Assembly (NCBI GenBank): GCA_002359185.1
Contig: DEML01000084.1
Span: 60,336 to 93,823, forward strand
Source of the DNA: Planctomycetaceae bacterium UBA2671
Lineage (GTDB): Bacteria > Planctomycetota > Planctomycetia > Planctomycetales > Planctomycetaceae
DNA length: 33,488 bases
Reading direction: 5' to 3'
Made by a program: the position numbers and the translations under genes. This document shows positions 8,438 through 15,852 of the stretch, one piece after another. The notes under the pieces are model-generated. The model made no database searches and was not told where the DNA came from. It was given only the letters and a program-made list of their open reading frames with translations. How positions within the stretch are numbered: position 1 is the stretch's first letter; every line of letters begins with the position of its first letter.

Positions 8438-8503
8438 ACAAGCTCGAAGCGCAAGCGAGTGTGTTCATTTGGAATTTGGCTCACTCACTCGCACTTCGTG
8501 CCT
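8438..8503 (+). repeat. ACAAGCACGAAGCGC hairpin repeat, copy B
   Basis: Left arm ACAAGCTCGAAGCGCAAGC... (8438-8463) and right arm ending ACTTCGTGCCTG (8482-8503) pair imperfectly. It is the same family as 2935-3005 and 18598-18677. The right arm overlaps the 3' end of the minus-strand gene at 8481-10013 and supplies its last residues and stop codon. Confidence 0.8.
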
Positions 8504-10013
8504 GAATCTGAATCGCGATCTCTCCCCGATTATTCTCCCAGCTATTCGCGTGATCGTTAATCCGAAAGAACAGCGTTCCCGATTTCGGAGCGGTCAGACT
8601 TCTCTCACTGCCAATCGGAATCGGCTTCAAAAAGACTCTTTCTTTTTGTGCATCCGCACTTTCTGAATCATAAATCACTGCCTGAACCATTCCCAAAGGA
8701 AATCCATCGACATATTCCACGGAAACCCCCTGAGGTTCACAGATCCAATCTTTAGGATCGTCATCGACAACATACTGTCCTCTTGCAGTGATCTGGTAAG
8801 TTTTCCCAGCCATCACCTGATAACCAGAGTTTTGCCAGTTGTGATCCGCATCCAAACTGAAGGAGACATCCGCAGACGTCTGCTGAGAGCGAGAAATCCA
8901 GTCAATCAGCATCTTTTGAAAATTGAAGCCTGGCTCCAGTTGTGAGGTGAACACCAGCCAGTCGGCTTTGAGTCGATCGGTTTGATGACTCAACATTTCA
9001 TTTGTCATCTGCTTGAACTGCTGAGCCGATTTCGCTTCAGTTAACAACGTAAACTGTTCTTTCGTCTGAGGATGTTCCGCCAGGAAATAGCACAATGCCC
9101 AGGCCCAGGCATATGAGGTGTCTCCCGAATAAAACTCCCGAGGCTCAATCTCTTGCACTGCATTCAGCGTTTTGAAACGGCCAGCGTCGATTTCCTCCCG
9201 AATCAATTGCATTCGCCCAAAACCACCATCGACCTGAGAATCCCCCGGCACCTGTGCAAATAAAACGTTCCCCTTTTCATCAATCTGATGAACCGCGATC
9301 CTCTCGGCCATCCCTTCATGAAACCAGACTGGTATCGCGTAGCCCTGCACATCCAGCAGACAGTGCACGACTTCGTGAAACAGCAGGTGCCGGCGAAAAT
9401 AATCCGTCTGCTGCTCCCGCATCCAGAATTCCTGACCACGATACAAGCCGTGCCGGACATCCTTCAATTCCTCAGGAGCCAGTCCCGCCTGCAGAAACAA
9501 TGCGGGATCCTCCATGATCGATCCCTGCAGCGATTTCAATTCATGAGATGGAATTCGATCTTCCCGTTTCGATTGAACCCAGGAAATCAGCTGATCAACA
9601 TATCCGGGGAGTCGTTGGAACTCCCCTTCATTCGACGGCTGCACGGCATCGCTTCGCAACTCAAACTGAGCCGACGAAAAGACTTCAATTCCCAACTCGT
9701 TCAATTCGGCTTCACTGAACCTGGGCTCAGTTACAGACTTGGGAGCAACCTGCGGAAGCGGTTCTGAGGTCATCTCCGGCTCTGCTGGCATCGGCTTAAG
9801 GGCATCGCTCTTATTGATCTCGCGGCCTCCCGCGACAATTTCCACCTCAACCGACTCCGGCTGGACAACTTCCTCAGCAGGAGGAGCGGGGGATGACGGA
9901 GCAGAATCACACCCCAGATTAAGCAATCCGCACAGAATCCCGGCAGTCCAATTCCAGAAAAGAAGCGATTTTCGCGAACCTGACGGCAAAAAAATCTGTC
10001 GTATCAAAAACAT
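8481..10013 (-). CDS. Lipoprotein with gluzincin-like HExxH peptidase site and C-terminal beta-sandwich-like domain
   Basis: Probable envelope-anchored zinc metallopeptidase or inactive relative of the DUF1570 / peptidase-MA type; the exact family is inferred. It opens with a hydrophobic stretch ending in LNLGC, giving a lipidated Cys35, followed by a Pro/Glu-rich linker to about residue 95. HEVVH at 213-217 followed by WFHEGMAE (230-237) matches the HExxH...EG arrangement, with His213, His217 and Glu233 as likely zinc ligands and Glu214 catalytic. The last 120 residues (about 385-505) contain repeated beta-type sequence with GKTYQITARG, GVSVEY and LFFRINDHANS, resembling PA-IL/LecA-like sugar-binding domains. 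The final residues QARSASE and the stop lie inside a dispersed repeat. GAGAAG just before ATG supports the start. Confidence 0.75.
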   Translation of the reverse strand: MFLIRQIFLPSGSRKSLLFWNWTAGILCGLLNLGCDSAPSSPAPPAEEVVQPESVEVEIVAGGREINKSDALKPMPAEPEMTSEPLPQVAPKSVTEPRFSEAELNELGIEVFSSAQFELRSDAVQPSNEGEFQRLPGYVDQLISWVQSKREDRIPSHELKSLQGSIMEDPALFLQAGLAPEELKDVRHGLYRGQEFWMREQQTDYFRRHLLFHEVVHCLLDVQGYAIPVWFHEGMAERIAVHQIDEKGNVLFAQVPGDSQVDGGFGRMQLIREEIDAGRFKTLNAVQEIEPREFYSGDTSYAWAWALCYFLAEHPQTKEQFTLLTEAKSAQQFKQMTNEMLSHQTDRLKADWLVFTSQLEPGFNFQKMLIDWISRSQQTSADVSFSLDADHNWQNSGYQVMAGKTYQITARGQYVVDDDPKDWICEPQGVSVEYVDGFPLGMVQAVIYDSESADAQKERVFLKPIPIGSERSLTAPKSGTLFFRINDHANSWENNRGEIAIQIQARSASE

Positions 10014-10158
10014 TCGCTTCTCGTTTCCAAATTATGTGGGTGAACCTATCCTGAACGCAGGTAATCACTTAGAATCATATTCGCTGAAATGATGCTCCCT
10101 GTTACTGTGCCGTATGCAGGAAATTTGATCAAGTCGAAACGAAAAATATCCGAAGTAA

Positions 10159-10186
10159 TTGACTACCTGTGTGGATTAGCTAAGAT
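10159..10186 (+). promoter_or_regulatory. Sigma-70-type promoter for tRNA-Asp
   Basis: TTGACT at 10159-10164 and TAAGAT at 10181-10186 are separated by 16 bases and lie 20 bases before the tRNA start, the right distance for a primary transcript with a short leader. Five of six -35 bases and four of six -10 bases match consensus. Confidence 0.5.
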
Positions 10187-10202
10187 GCTCCCACACAAAC
10201 AA

Positions 10203-10284
<82 letters not shown>

Positions 10285-10324
10285 GGTCAGTGAAGTTTAT
10301 TCTTTCTGACCTGAGAAATTTGAA

Positions 10325-10355
10325 AAGCCTCTGGATTTTTCCAGAGGCTTTTTTT
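10325..10355 (+). terminator. Rho-independent terminator of tRNA-Asp
   Basis: AAGCCTCTGG (10325-10334) pairs perfectly with CCAGAGGCTT (10341-10350) around a six-base loop and is followed by a run of T. It lies 46 bases after the tRNA and clearly ends that transcript. Confidence 0.93.
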
Positions 10356-10541
10356 GTTTTATGAGGGATATTATATGAACAGATTGATCCAAAGGATGTA
10401 GTATTACTGATACGAAACGCAAATTGCCTTAGCATCCTTTTCGATTTGAGTTGATTTTGTTCTTTCTCGACTGCGGTAATGTACTCATGCATTACCGAAC
10501 TTCGACGGTCGAATAACTGTTCGTATTTCGGAGATCACTCC

Positions 10542-11012
10542 ATGCGAATTTCCTTCGCCCTGTTAATCATCATATTGTCCGGCTGCTCAACAAGTGGGTT
10601 GCCCACTAACGCATCCAGGGCACTGCGTAATGCAGAGACACTCGAACTGTTTTCACTTGACCCTGAGATCCGGGACAAAACTGACGACCCGACAACATTT
10701 CACGGCTGGGTAATTCTCGGTTCCACAAAGCTTCAAGATGGGAATTTACGAGACTCTCTAATCGATGCATTAGAAAAGGGTGTCGCCGAAAACGATGGAG
10801 CCGCTGCCGGGTGCTATGACCCGCGGCATGGAATTCGAGTAACTTATAATGGAAAACAACATGACTTTGTGATCTGCTTTCAATGCTTTCAAGCTCGGTG
10901 GTACATTGATGATGTCGAGAATCAAGGTTTCCTTTTGTCACAATCACCGCAACCGACATTTGACAAGTTGCTTCGCGATGCGTCAGTAGCACTCCCCGCA
11001 CCCGCTTACTAG
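10542..11012 (+). CDS. Hypothetical lipoprotein with CxxC-containing domain
   Basis: Function unknown. The ATG at 10542 is preferred to upstream in-frame starts: GGAGAT lies eight bases before it, and the protein then opens with a short lipoprotein signal ending LSGC (Cys about 15). The mature domain of about 140 residues holds GCYDPRHGIRV and FVICFQCFQARWY, which gives a CxxC (CFQC) and another Cys nearby; these might form disulfides outside the cytoplasm or bind metal. The domain looks compact and globular, with no repeats. Similar short lipoproteins with a C-x-PRHG segment seem familiar from planctomycetes, but I cannot name the family. It is the first of three small genes of unknown function downstream of tRNA-Asp. 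Confidence 0.72.
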   Translation: MRISFALLIIILSGCSTSGLPTNASRALRNAETLELFSLDPEIRDKTDDPTTFHGWVILGSTKLQDGNLRDSLIDALEKGVAENDGAAAGCYDPRHGIRVTYNGKQHDFVICFQCFQARWYIDDVENQGFLLSQSPQPTFDKLLRDASVALPAPAY

Positions 11013-11030
11013 ACGAACGCGGTTAGCTCA

Positions 11031-11063
11031 GATAGCTTTGCTATCAGGGTGGACGAAGCCCAC
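11031..11063 (+). repeat. Two adjacent small hairpins
   Basis: GATAGCTTTGCTATC (11031-11045) is a 6-bp hairpin, followed at once by GTGGACGAAGCCCAC (11049-11063), a second imperfect hairpin. They fill the gap after the lipoprotein gene. The second has the GTGG...CCCAC form seen in other short interspersed elements; no second copy is seen here. Confidence 0.4.
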
Positions 11064-11215
11064 ATGTGGTATGCCGTTTGATGAAGAGTTCTGCTAACAA
11101 TTGCACCGCCCTGAAAGAATCTTTCAGAACCTCCGATGGAGTCACAATAGTTCGATTTGATGCTTTTATGGTTTATCCGCAACTAACCAAACATTGCAAA
11201 CAATGCCTGTGCATT

Positions 11216-11878
11216 ATGTCAGAATCTGAAAACAATCGTCGATTTCATTTCACGCAAATTACTTTGTTTTTCGCGATGGCCTGTACAATGATTCTCGGCT
11301 TTGGAATCCGTTGCGTGCCACTCGTATTTATTATCTGGGTTGTCTTGAATCTGTGGAAGACTGAACATAGTAACTGGGCTATTGCGGTCGTTGTTGTGTT
11401 CCTGAGCTTAATGTACTTTGGCGTGGGCAGATCGGTTGACGTCAGGTTGGATACGGGAGACCAGCGCATAGTGCAGTGGGGTATTCCGGTTGATTATCGA
11501 CCTATGTATGAACCTGCGCGAAGTTCATTACTGAAATTGAAGATGGAGAACGCACGAATTGAATGGTGTTGGTGTGCAAAACAAGATAGTAGCAATCGAC
11601 CTGATCGAATGATGTATAACTTCTATGCGGCTGCGGCGGCTTGGGGTGATGTTAATCCTGAAATTGCCAGGCTGGTGGTTAGGGACATTGCCTTCTATAT
11701 GCAAACAACACATGCGAATAGAGGATTGCCCGACTCTTTCTCCATGATCAGTTTTGACGTTATCGATCGAACTAATGGAGTAGTTCGTATCGCAGACGGA
11801 TGGCAAAAGAATCCACAAGTCTTGGATTACCTTACTGAAAAGGGCTTCGATCTCAGTATAATAAAAAAAGTTCAGTAA
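11216..11878 (+). CDS. Hypothetical membrane protein
   Basis: Function unknown. The ATG at 11216 (220 aa) is chosen because upstream in-frame codons read a polar stretch unlike a signal sequence and partly overlap the hairpins; the ribosome binding site is weak. The N-terminal third carries about three hydrophobic segments (roughly residues 13-30, 33-47 and 53-70), then a soluble domain of about 145 residues with IEWCWCAKQD, MMYNFYAAAAAWGDVNPEIARLV and VRIADGWQ segments. I do not recognise the soluble domain. It lies in the same orientation as the neighbouring small genes but is separated by 50-200 bases on each side, so an operon is not certain. Confidence 0.6.
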   Translation: MSESENNRRFHFTQITLFFAMACTMILGFGIRCVPLVFIIWVVLNLWKTEHSNWAIAVVVVFLSLMYFGVGRSVDVRLDTGDQRIVQWGIPVDYRPMYEPARSSLLKLKMENARIEWCWCAKQDSSNRPDRMMYNFYAAAAAWGDVNPEIARLVVRDIAFYMQTTHANRGLPDSFSMISFDVIDRTNGVVRIADGWQKNPQVLDYLTEKGFDLSIIKKVQ

Positions 11879-11927
11879 TTTAAAAAAGCGAATTGTGTAA
11901 CCTGAACTACTCAATGGGGAGCAACTA

Positions 11928-12368
11928 ATGGGCTATGAACTCCACATCGTTCGAAACGAAGAATGGTGGGATGAAGAAACTGGTGGTGGGATCTCGTTTG
12001 CGGAATGGTCTACGCTTGTGGATGCCGATGTCTCATTGCGAATGGACAGTTTTGCTGAGGTCAATTTAAAGGACGATATGAAACTTCGTATCGAAAGTGA
12101 AGGACTGACTGTCTGGACGGAATACGCTGGCAATGAAGAAGGCGGCAATCAGGCGTGGTTCGATTTCCATGAAAACGCAATCGTGGTTAAGAATCCGGAT
12201 CAGGACATCCTTGTAAAAATGCTCGAGATTGCGAAGGCTCTGGATGCGAAAATTATTGGGGAAGAAGGTGAAGAATACCAATCACCAACTGACCACGGCG
12301 TGCCGACTCGCTTATCAAAGCAGGAGATTTTGTCAAACCAAAGCAAACCTTGGTGGCGTTTCTGGTAA
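11928..12368 (+). CDS. Hypothetical cytoplasmic protein opening MGYELHI
   Basis: A 146-aa acidic protein of unknown function. GGGGAG lies eight bases before the ATG, a good ribosome binding site. It has no signal peptide or membrane segment. The opening GYELHIVR, a following ISFAEW segment, and a short Trp-rich C-terminus (KPWWRFW) are noticeable. Small proteins opening GYxLHI are scattered across bacterial genomes as accessory genes, sometimes in toxin-immunity neighbourhoods, but nothing in the window shows a toxin partner. The even acidic composition and lack of repeats favour a soluble globular protein. Confidence 0.7.
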   Translation: MGYELHIVRNEEWWDEETGGGISFAEWSTLVDADVSLRMDSFAEVNLKDDMKLRIESEGLTVWTEYAGNEEGGNQAWFDFHENAIVVKNPDQDILVKMLEIAKALDAKIIGEEGEEYQSPTDHGVPTRLSKQEILSNQSKPWWRFW

Positions 12369-12509
12369 CTTCATGGATCGCATGATCAGGCAAACGGTTT
12401 GTCTTGTGACTCAGGATGCTCTATCTTTTAAGGACTGAAAAGGCTGGCAGTCATTTTCGCTCGGTGAGCTGCTCCGCGATTCGTGATCATTCCTGGAAAG
12501 TCTGGCCTG

Positions 12510-13724
12510 ATGTTACTAACTCGATTCAGTCGTTTCGTTGCTCCGAGAGCATTTCTAAATGCAGTGTGCCTTCGCATGTGCGACTATTGTCCTGAAACGT
12601 TGCAATCGCTCAGGCAGAACACGGAAAACTTATTTTGGAAATGCTCTGGATTCCTGCGTGCTTTGGGCCTGATGTTCTTTCTGGTTTTGCCGCTCTCGCA
12701 ATTGCTGATGGCTCAGGACAAGATCGATCATCGCAAGTTAACTCACTATTTGAATGATGAGGGTGAGGCGGTTCCGATTCGTTCAATGGACGATTGGAAA
12801 AAACGACGAGCCAGTGTTTTGCAGAGCATGCAGCAGGTCACAGGTACGCATCCCGGACGACGGACGAATTTCCCATTGCAGGTTCAGGTTCTCGAAGAGG
12901 TTGTAGAGAAAGCGTATCGTCGTCAAAAGATTACCCTCGACTCGGGAGATGGTGATCGCATCCCGGCTTTACTCTACCTTCCCAATGATGCGAATCCGAA
13001 TGAAAAGAGGCCAGGCATCGTAGCTCTGCATCCAACCGGAGCGGCTGGTAAGTTGATTGTGGATGGTTCAACGGAGAGAGAAAACCGCCAGTATGCTCGC
13101 GAACTGGCTGAACGGGGTTACGTTGTGGTCGCTCCGGATTATATTTCGTTCGGGGATTATGAATACGATTTCGAAGAGGATAAATACCAGTCAGGAACGA
13201 TGAAGGGAATCGTCAATCATCAACGCTGCCTGGATCTGCTCCAGTCGCTGCCGGAAGTTGATGCGGATCGACTCGGGGTCATTGGTCACTCATTGGGGGG
13301 ACACAATGCGATCTTTCTGGCGGTTTTTGATAATCGTGTCAAAGTGGTCGTTGCAAGTTGCGGCTGGACTCCCTTTCACGATTACTATGAAGGAAAACTG
13401 GCTGGCTGGACCAGCGATCGTTACATGCCTCTGATTCGAGATCGGTATGAGTTAGACCCGGATCAGGTGCCGTTTGATTTTCCCGAACTGATCGCCACGC
13501 TGGCACCGCGTCCCTTTTTATCAATCTCTCCACTGCATGACAGTAATTTTGAGGTCTCTGGAGTTCGTCAGGGAATGCAAAATGCGAGACCAATCTATGA
13601 GTTGTATCAGGCGTCCGAACAGTTGAAGCTATTGACGCCAGACTGTGCCCACGATTTCCCCCCGGAACTCCGCGAAGCGGCTTATCGATTTATGGATGAT
13701 GCGCTGAAGTTGGGGCCAAAGTGA
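12510..13724 (+). CDS. Secreted alpha/beta hydrolase (acetylxylan-esterase / dienelactone-hydrolase-like)
   Basis: Probable secreted serine esterase. The start is uncertain: GTG at 12483, ATG at 12510 (GGAAAG ten bases upstream), ATG at 12576 or ATG at 12672 are all in frame. A hydrophobic export segment FFLVLPLSQLLMAQ lies about 55 residues after the ATG at 12510, so a shorter start is quite possible. The catalytic domain begins with an esterase-like strand region (ALLYLPN, PGIVALHPTG), then VVVAPDYISFGDY, the nucleophile elbow GHSLGG, a downstream Asp region (SISPLHDSNFE) and the terminal His in CAHDFP. This order of Ser, Asp and His fits the fold. Substrate is unknown; a polysaccharide ester is plausible given the neighbouring beta-helix gene. 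Neighbour spacing gives no operon evidence. Confidence 0.83.
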   Translation: MLLTRFSRFVAPRAFLNAVCLRMCDYCPETLQSLRQNTENLFWKCSGFLRALGLMFFLVLPLSQLLMAQDKIDHRKLTHYLNDEGEAVPIRSMDDWKKRRASVLQSMQQVTGTHPGRRTNFPLQVQVLEEVVEKAYRRQKITLDSGDGDRIPALLYLPNDANPNEKRPGIVALHPTGAAGKLIVDGSTERENRQYARELAERGYVVVAPDYISFGDYEYDFEEDKYQSGTMKGIVNHQRCLDLLQSLPEVDADRLGVIGHSLGGHNAIFLAVFDNRVKVVVASCGWTPFHDYYEGKLAGWTSDRYMPLIRDRYELDPDQVPFDFPELIATLAPRPFLSISPLHDSNFEVSGVRQGMQNARPIYELYQASEQLKLLTPDCAHDFPPELREAAYRFMDDALKLGPK

Positions 13725-13806
13725 AATTTGGAATCGAATGGTAGAATGGATTTTTGAAGCCAGTCGTTGCTGAGTGAATTTTTAGACTTCTTTCGTGTAC
13801 TAACGC

Positions 13807-13848
<42 letters not shown>

Positions 13849-13875
13849 ATTTACATTTTATGGAGCATCAGTTTG

Positions 13876-15051
13876 ATGAAGCCAATGATATTGAATGACT
13901 CGTTGTCTCTGTTCGTAATATGGTGTTGTACGATATCGATTCAAACTGCAACGTGGGCCGATGTGACCGTAAAGAATGCCTCTCAACTTCGTCAGGAAGT
14001 GAAACGGGCTGAGCCGGGGGATGTGATTTCGCTTGCGGCTGGAGAGTACGGCAACGGAATTACTCTGGAAAAGCTCTCCGGCACGAAGGCGCAGCCGATT
14101 GTGATTGCGGGTGATCCTGCAAGTCTGCCGACGTTCACGGGCGGGAATCAGGCGTTTCATCTGGTCGATTGCAACTATGTCACGCTGCGGAATCTTCATG
14201 TTTCGGGCTGCTCGGGGAATGGCATCAATGCGGATGATGGGGGGAGTTATGAAACGCCATCGCGTGGGCTTGTCTTTGAGAATATCACGATTGAAAAAAT
14301 AGGCCCGCGTGGAAATCACGATGGTCTCAAGCTTTCGGGGCTGGTTGATTTTGCTGTCCGTAACTGTAAGTTTGCCGGCTGGGGTGGTTCGGCGATTGAT
14401 ATGGTTGGCTGTCAGGATGGTGTGATTGAAGGCTGCGAGTTCATTGGCATCGAAGGCTTCTCGCAAGATACGGGAGTACAGAATAAGGGAGGCACGGAGC
14501 GAATTCTAATCCAGCGGAACTACTTTGAAAACGCCGGACAGCGAGCGGTGAATCTGGGAGGCAGTACCGGCCTTCAATACTTCCGGCCGAAACTTTGTGA
14601 TTACGAGGCGAATGAGATAATCGTCGTGGGCAATCATTTTGTCGGCAGCATGTCCCCCATCGCCTTTGTGACATCAACGAATTGTGAGGTGCGAAAGAAT
14701 ACGATCGTCAACCCGGAGAAATGGGTGATCCGAATTCTGCAGGAGCAGCCCACGGATAAATTTCTACCCTGTCAAAAGGGGGTTTTCGAAGAAAATTTAA
14801 TTGTGTATGACAATCAGGTGCAGACATTCGTGAATGTCGGAGCGAATACAAAACCGGAGTCGTTCACGTTCCGGAATAATGCCTGGTTCAACAGCCAGTC
14901 TAACCGGCGACCGACACTGCCGGTGAAAGAAGAGGGTGGGATTATTCAGGTGGATCCGCAGTTGAAGCATGATCGAACCGCTGCTCCCGACATCGGATCA
15001 ACTGATCCCCGTTTGCAGAATGTCGGAGCTCATTCGTTCGTTTCAGAATAA
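13876..15051 (+). CDS. Secreted right-handed parallel beta-helix protein (polysaccharide-lyase 6-like)
   Basis: Probable extracellular polysaccharide lyase or binding protein. The ATG at 13876 is preferred to 13813 because the upstream extension is encoded by the 41-bp repeat, and because GGAG at 13862-13865 precedes it; the product then starts with a signal peptide cleaved near TWA/DVTV (about residue 28). The N-terminal pattern, PGDVISLAAGEYG then GTKAQPIVIAG and LPTFTGG, is typical of PL6/chondroitinase-B-like helices. It is followed by repeated short strand units (YVTLRNLHVSGCSGNGI, VFENITIEKI, FAVRNCKFAGWGGSAI, VIEGCEFIGIEGF) with stacked Asn and Gly, over about 391 aa. PL6 catalysis uses a Lys/Arg pair and calcium that I cannot assign reliably, so activity is inferred. 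Confidence 0.82.
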   Translation: MKPMILNDSLSLFVIWCCTISIQTATWADVTVKNASQLRQEVKRAEPGDVISLAAGEYGNGITLEKLSGTKAQPIVIAGDPASLPTFTGGNQAFHLVDCNYVTLRNLHVSGCSGNGINADDGGSYETPSRGLVFENITIEKIGPRGNHDGLKLSGLVDFAVRNCKFAGWGGSAIDMVGCQDGVIEGCEFIGIEGFSQDTGVQNKGGTERILIQRNYFENAGQRAVNLGGSTGLQYFRPKLCDYEANEIIVVGNHFVGSMSPIAFVTSTNCEVRKNTIVNPEKWVIRILQEQPTDKFLPCQKGVFEENLIVYDNQVQTFVNVGANTKPESFTFRNNAWFNSQSNRRPTLPVKEEGGIIQVDPQLKHDRTAAPDIGSTDPRLQNVGAHSFVSE

Positions 15052-15055
15052 AGCA

Positions 15056-15082
15056 GGTGCCATGCTCAGACTTGTTTGAGCA
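15056..15082 (-). repeat. GGTGCCATGCT-type hairpin, inverted relative of the 41-bp repeat
   Basis: ATGCTCA (15062-15068) pairs with TGAGCAT (15075-15081). The outer GGTGCCATGCT is the reverse complement of the end of the 41-bp repeats at 13807 and 15785, so this looks like a shortened member in opposite orientation. It follows the stop of the beta-helix gene by five bases and an AATTTT tract follows, so it may also act as its terminator. Confidence 0.55.
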
Positions 15083-15188
15083 TAATTTTGAGTGGGAAGA
15101 TTTTTCAATCGTCATTGATTTGCTGGGTTATTGCTCGCAAACCTCACCCACTGAATCTCGGAAAATAATTTGTACTGCCCATTTTGTA

Positions 15189-15689
15189 ATGTTGAATTAT
15201 TGGAATGTTCTCATGGTCAAAGAATCGTACAGGTGGCCGTTCCTCAATTTTATCGAGCAATTCGGTGACCCGTATGGATGCTGGCAAGAAGACGGGTTTT
15301 GGCCTGGCCGAGTAAGTGCTGATTTCAACCATCTCCTCGTGTGGGTTACGGAAATTGCTCTTGGATATATTGACAATGGCGGTTTGGCATATGCAATGCA
15401 ATGCGAACCTGGTCGTACGATGCCTGAAATGCAACGAGGATTTGAGATCCTCGGTTGTCTAAAAACTCAGGCTGTTTGCACGAGAATAATAAAGTATTTT
15501 GGAGACGACTTTCCTCGTAATGACGAACAACGATCCACGTTTATTGCCAAGAATGAATCATTATTTAATCAAAGTGAAAATGAATTATGGGATGCGAGGG
15601 AATCGGAAAAATATGAATTCAAAGTAGAAGAGTATTTTAAAAAAGTATGCGTTGCCCACTCCATTCCACCAAGAGTGTATCCAAACTGA
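15189..15689 (+). CDS. DMP19/DUF4375-like hypothetical protein
   Basis: Function unknown. A 166-aa cytoplasmic protein; the longer frame opening with GTG at 15057 runs through a hairpin repeat and is unlikely to be coding. ATG 15189 or ATG 15213 (GGAA seven bases upstream) are the likely starts. The central motif GYIDNGGLAYAM, then MQRGFEILGC and a C-terminal charged helix (GDDFPRNDEQRSTF), resembles the NGG-centred helical DMP19/DUF4375 family, small accessory proteins often found singly or near toxin-immunity genes. That match is from memory of the motif, so moderate. The local sequence is clearly AT-richer than the surrounding esterase and ABC genes, consistent with recent acquisition. It lies between the hairpin at 15056 and the second 41-bp repeat. 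Confidence 0.62.
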   Translation: MLNYWNVLMVKESYRWPFLNFIEQFGDPYGCWQEDGFWPGRVSADFNHLLVWVTEIALGYIDNGGLAYAMQCEPGRTMPEMQRGFEILGCLKTQAVCTRIIKYFGDDFPRNDEQRSTFIAKNESLFNQSENELWDARESEKYEFKVEEYFKKVCVAHSIPPRVYPN

Positions 15690-15784
15690 AATTGAGTTTC
15701 AAAATTTGACTTCACTTTTCAACAGTCAACCGAGCTATTCCGAGCATGTTTTTGTGAATCAAAAGGTTATTGCTAGGTTCACCT

Positions 15785-15827
<43 letters not shown>

Positions 15828-15852
15828 ATTTTGCTTTAGAATCGCTAATACT

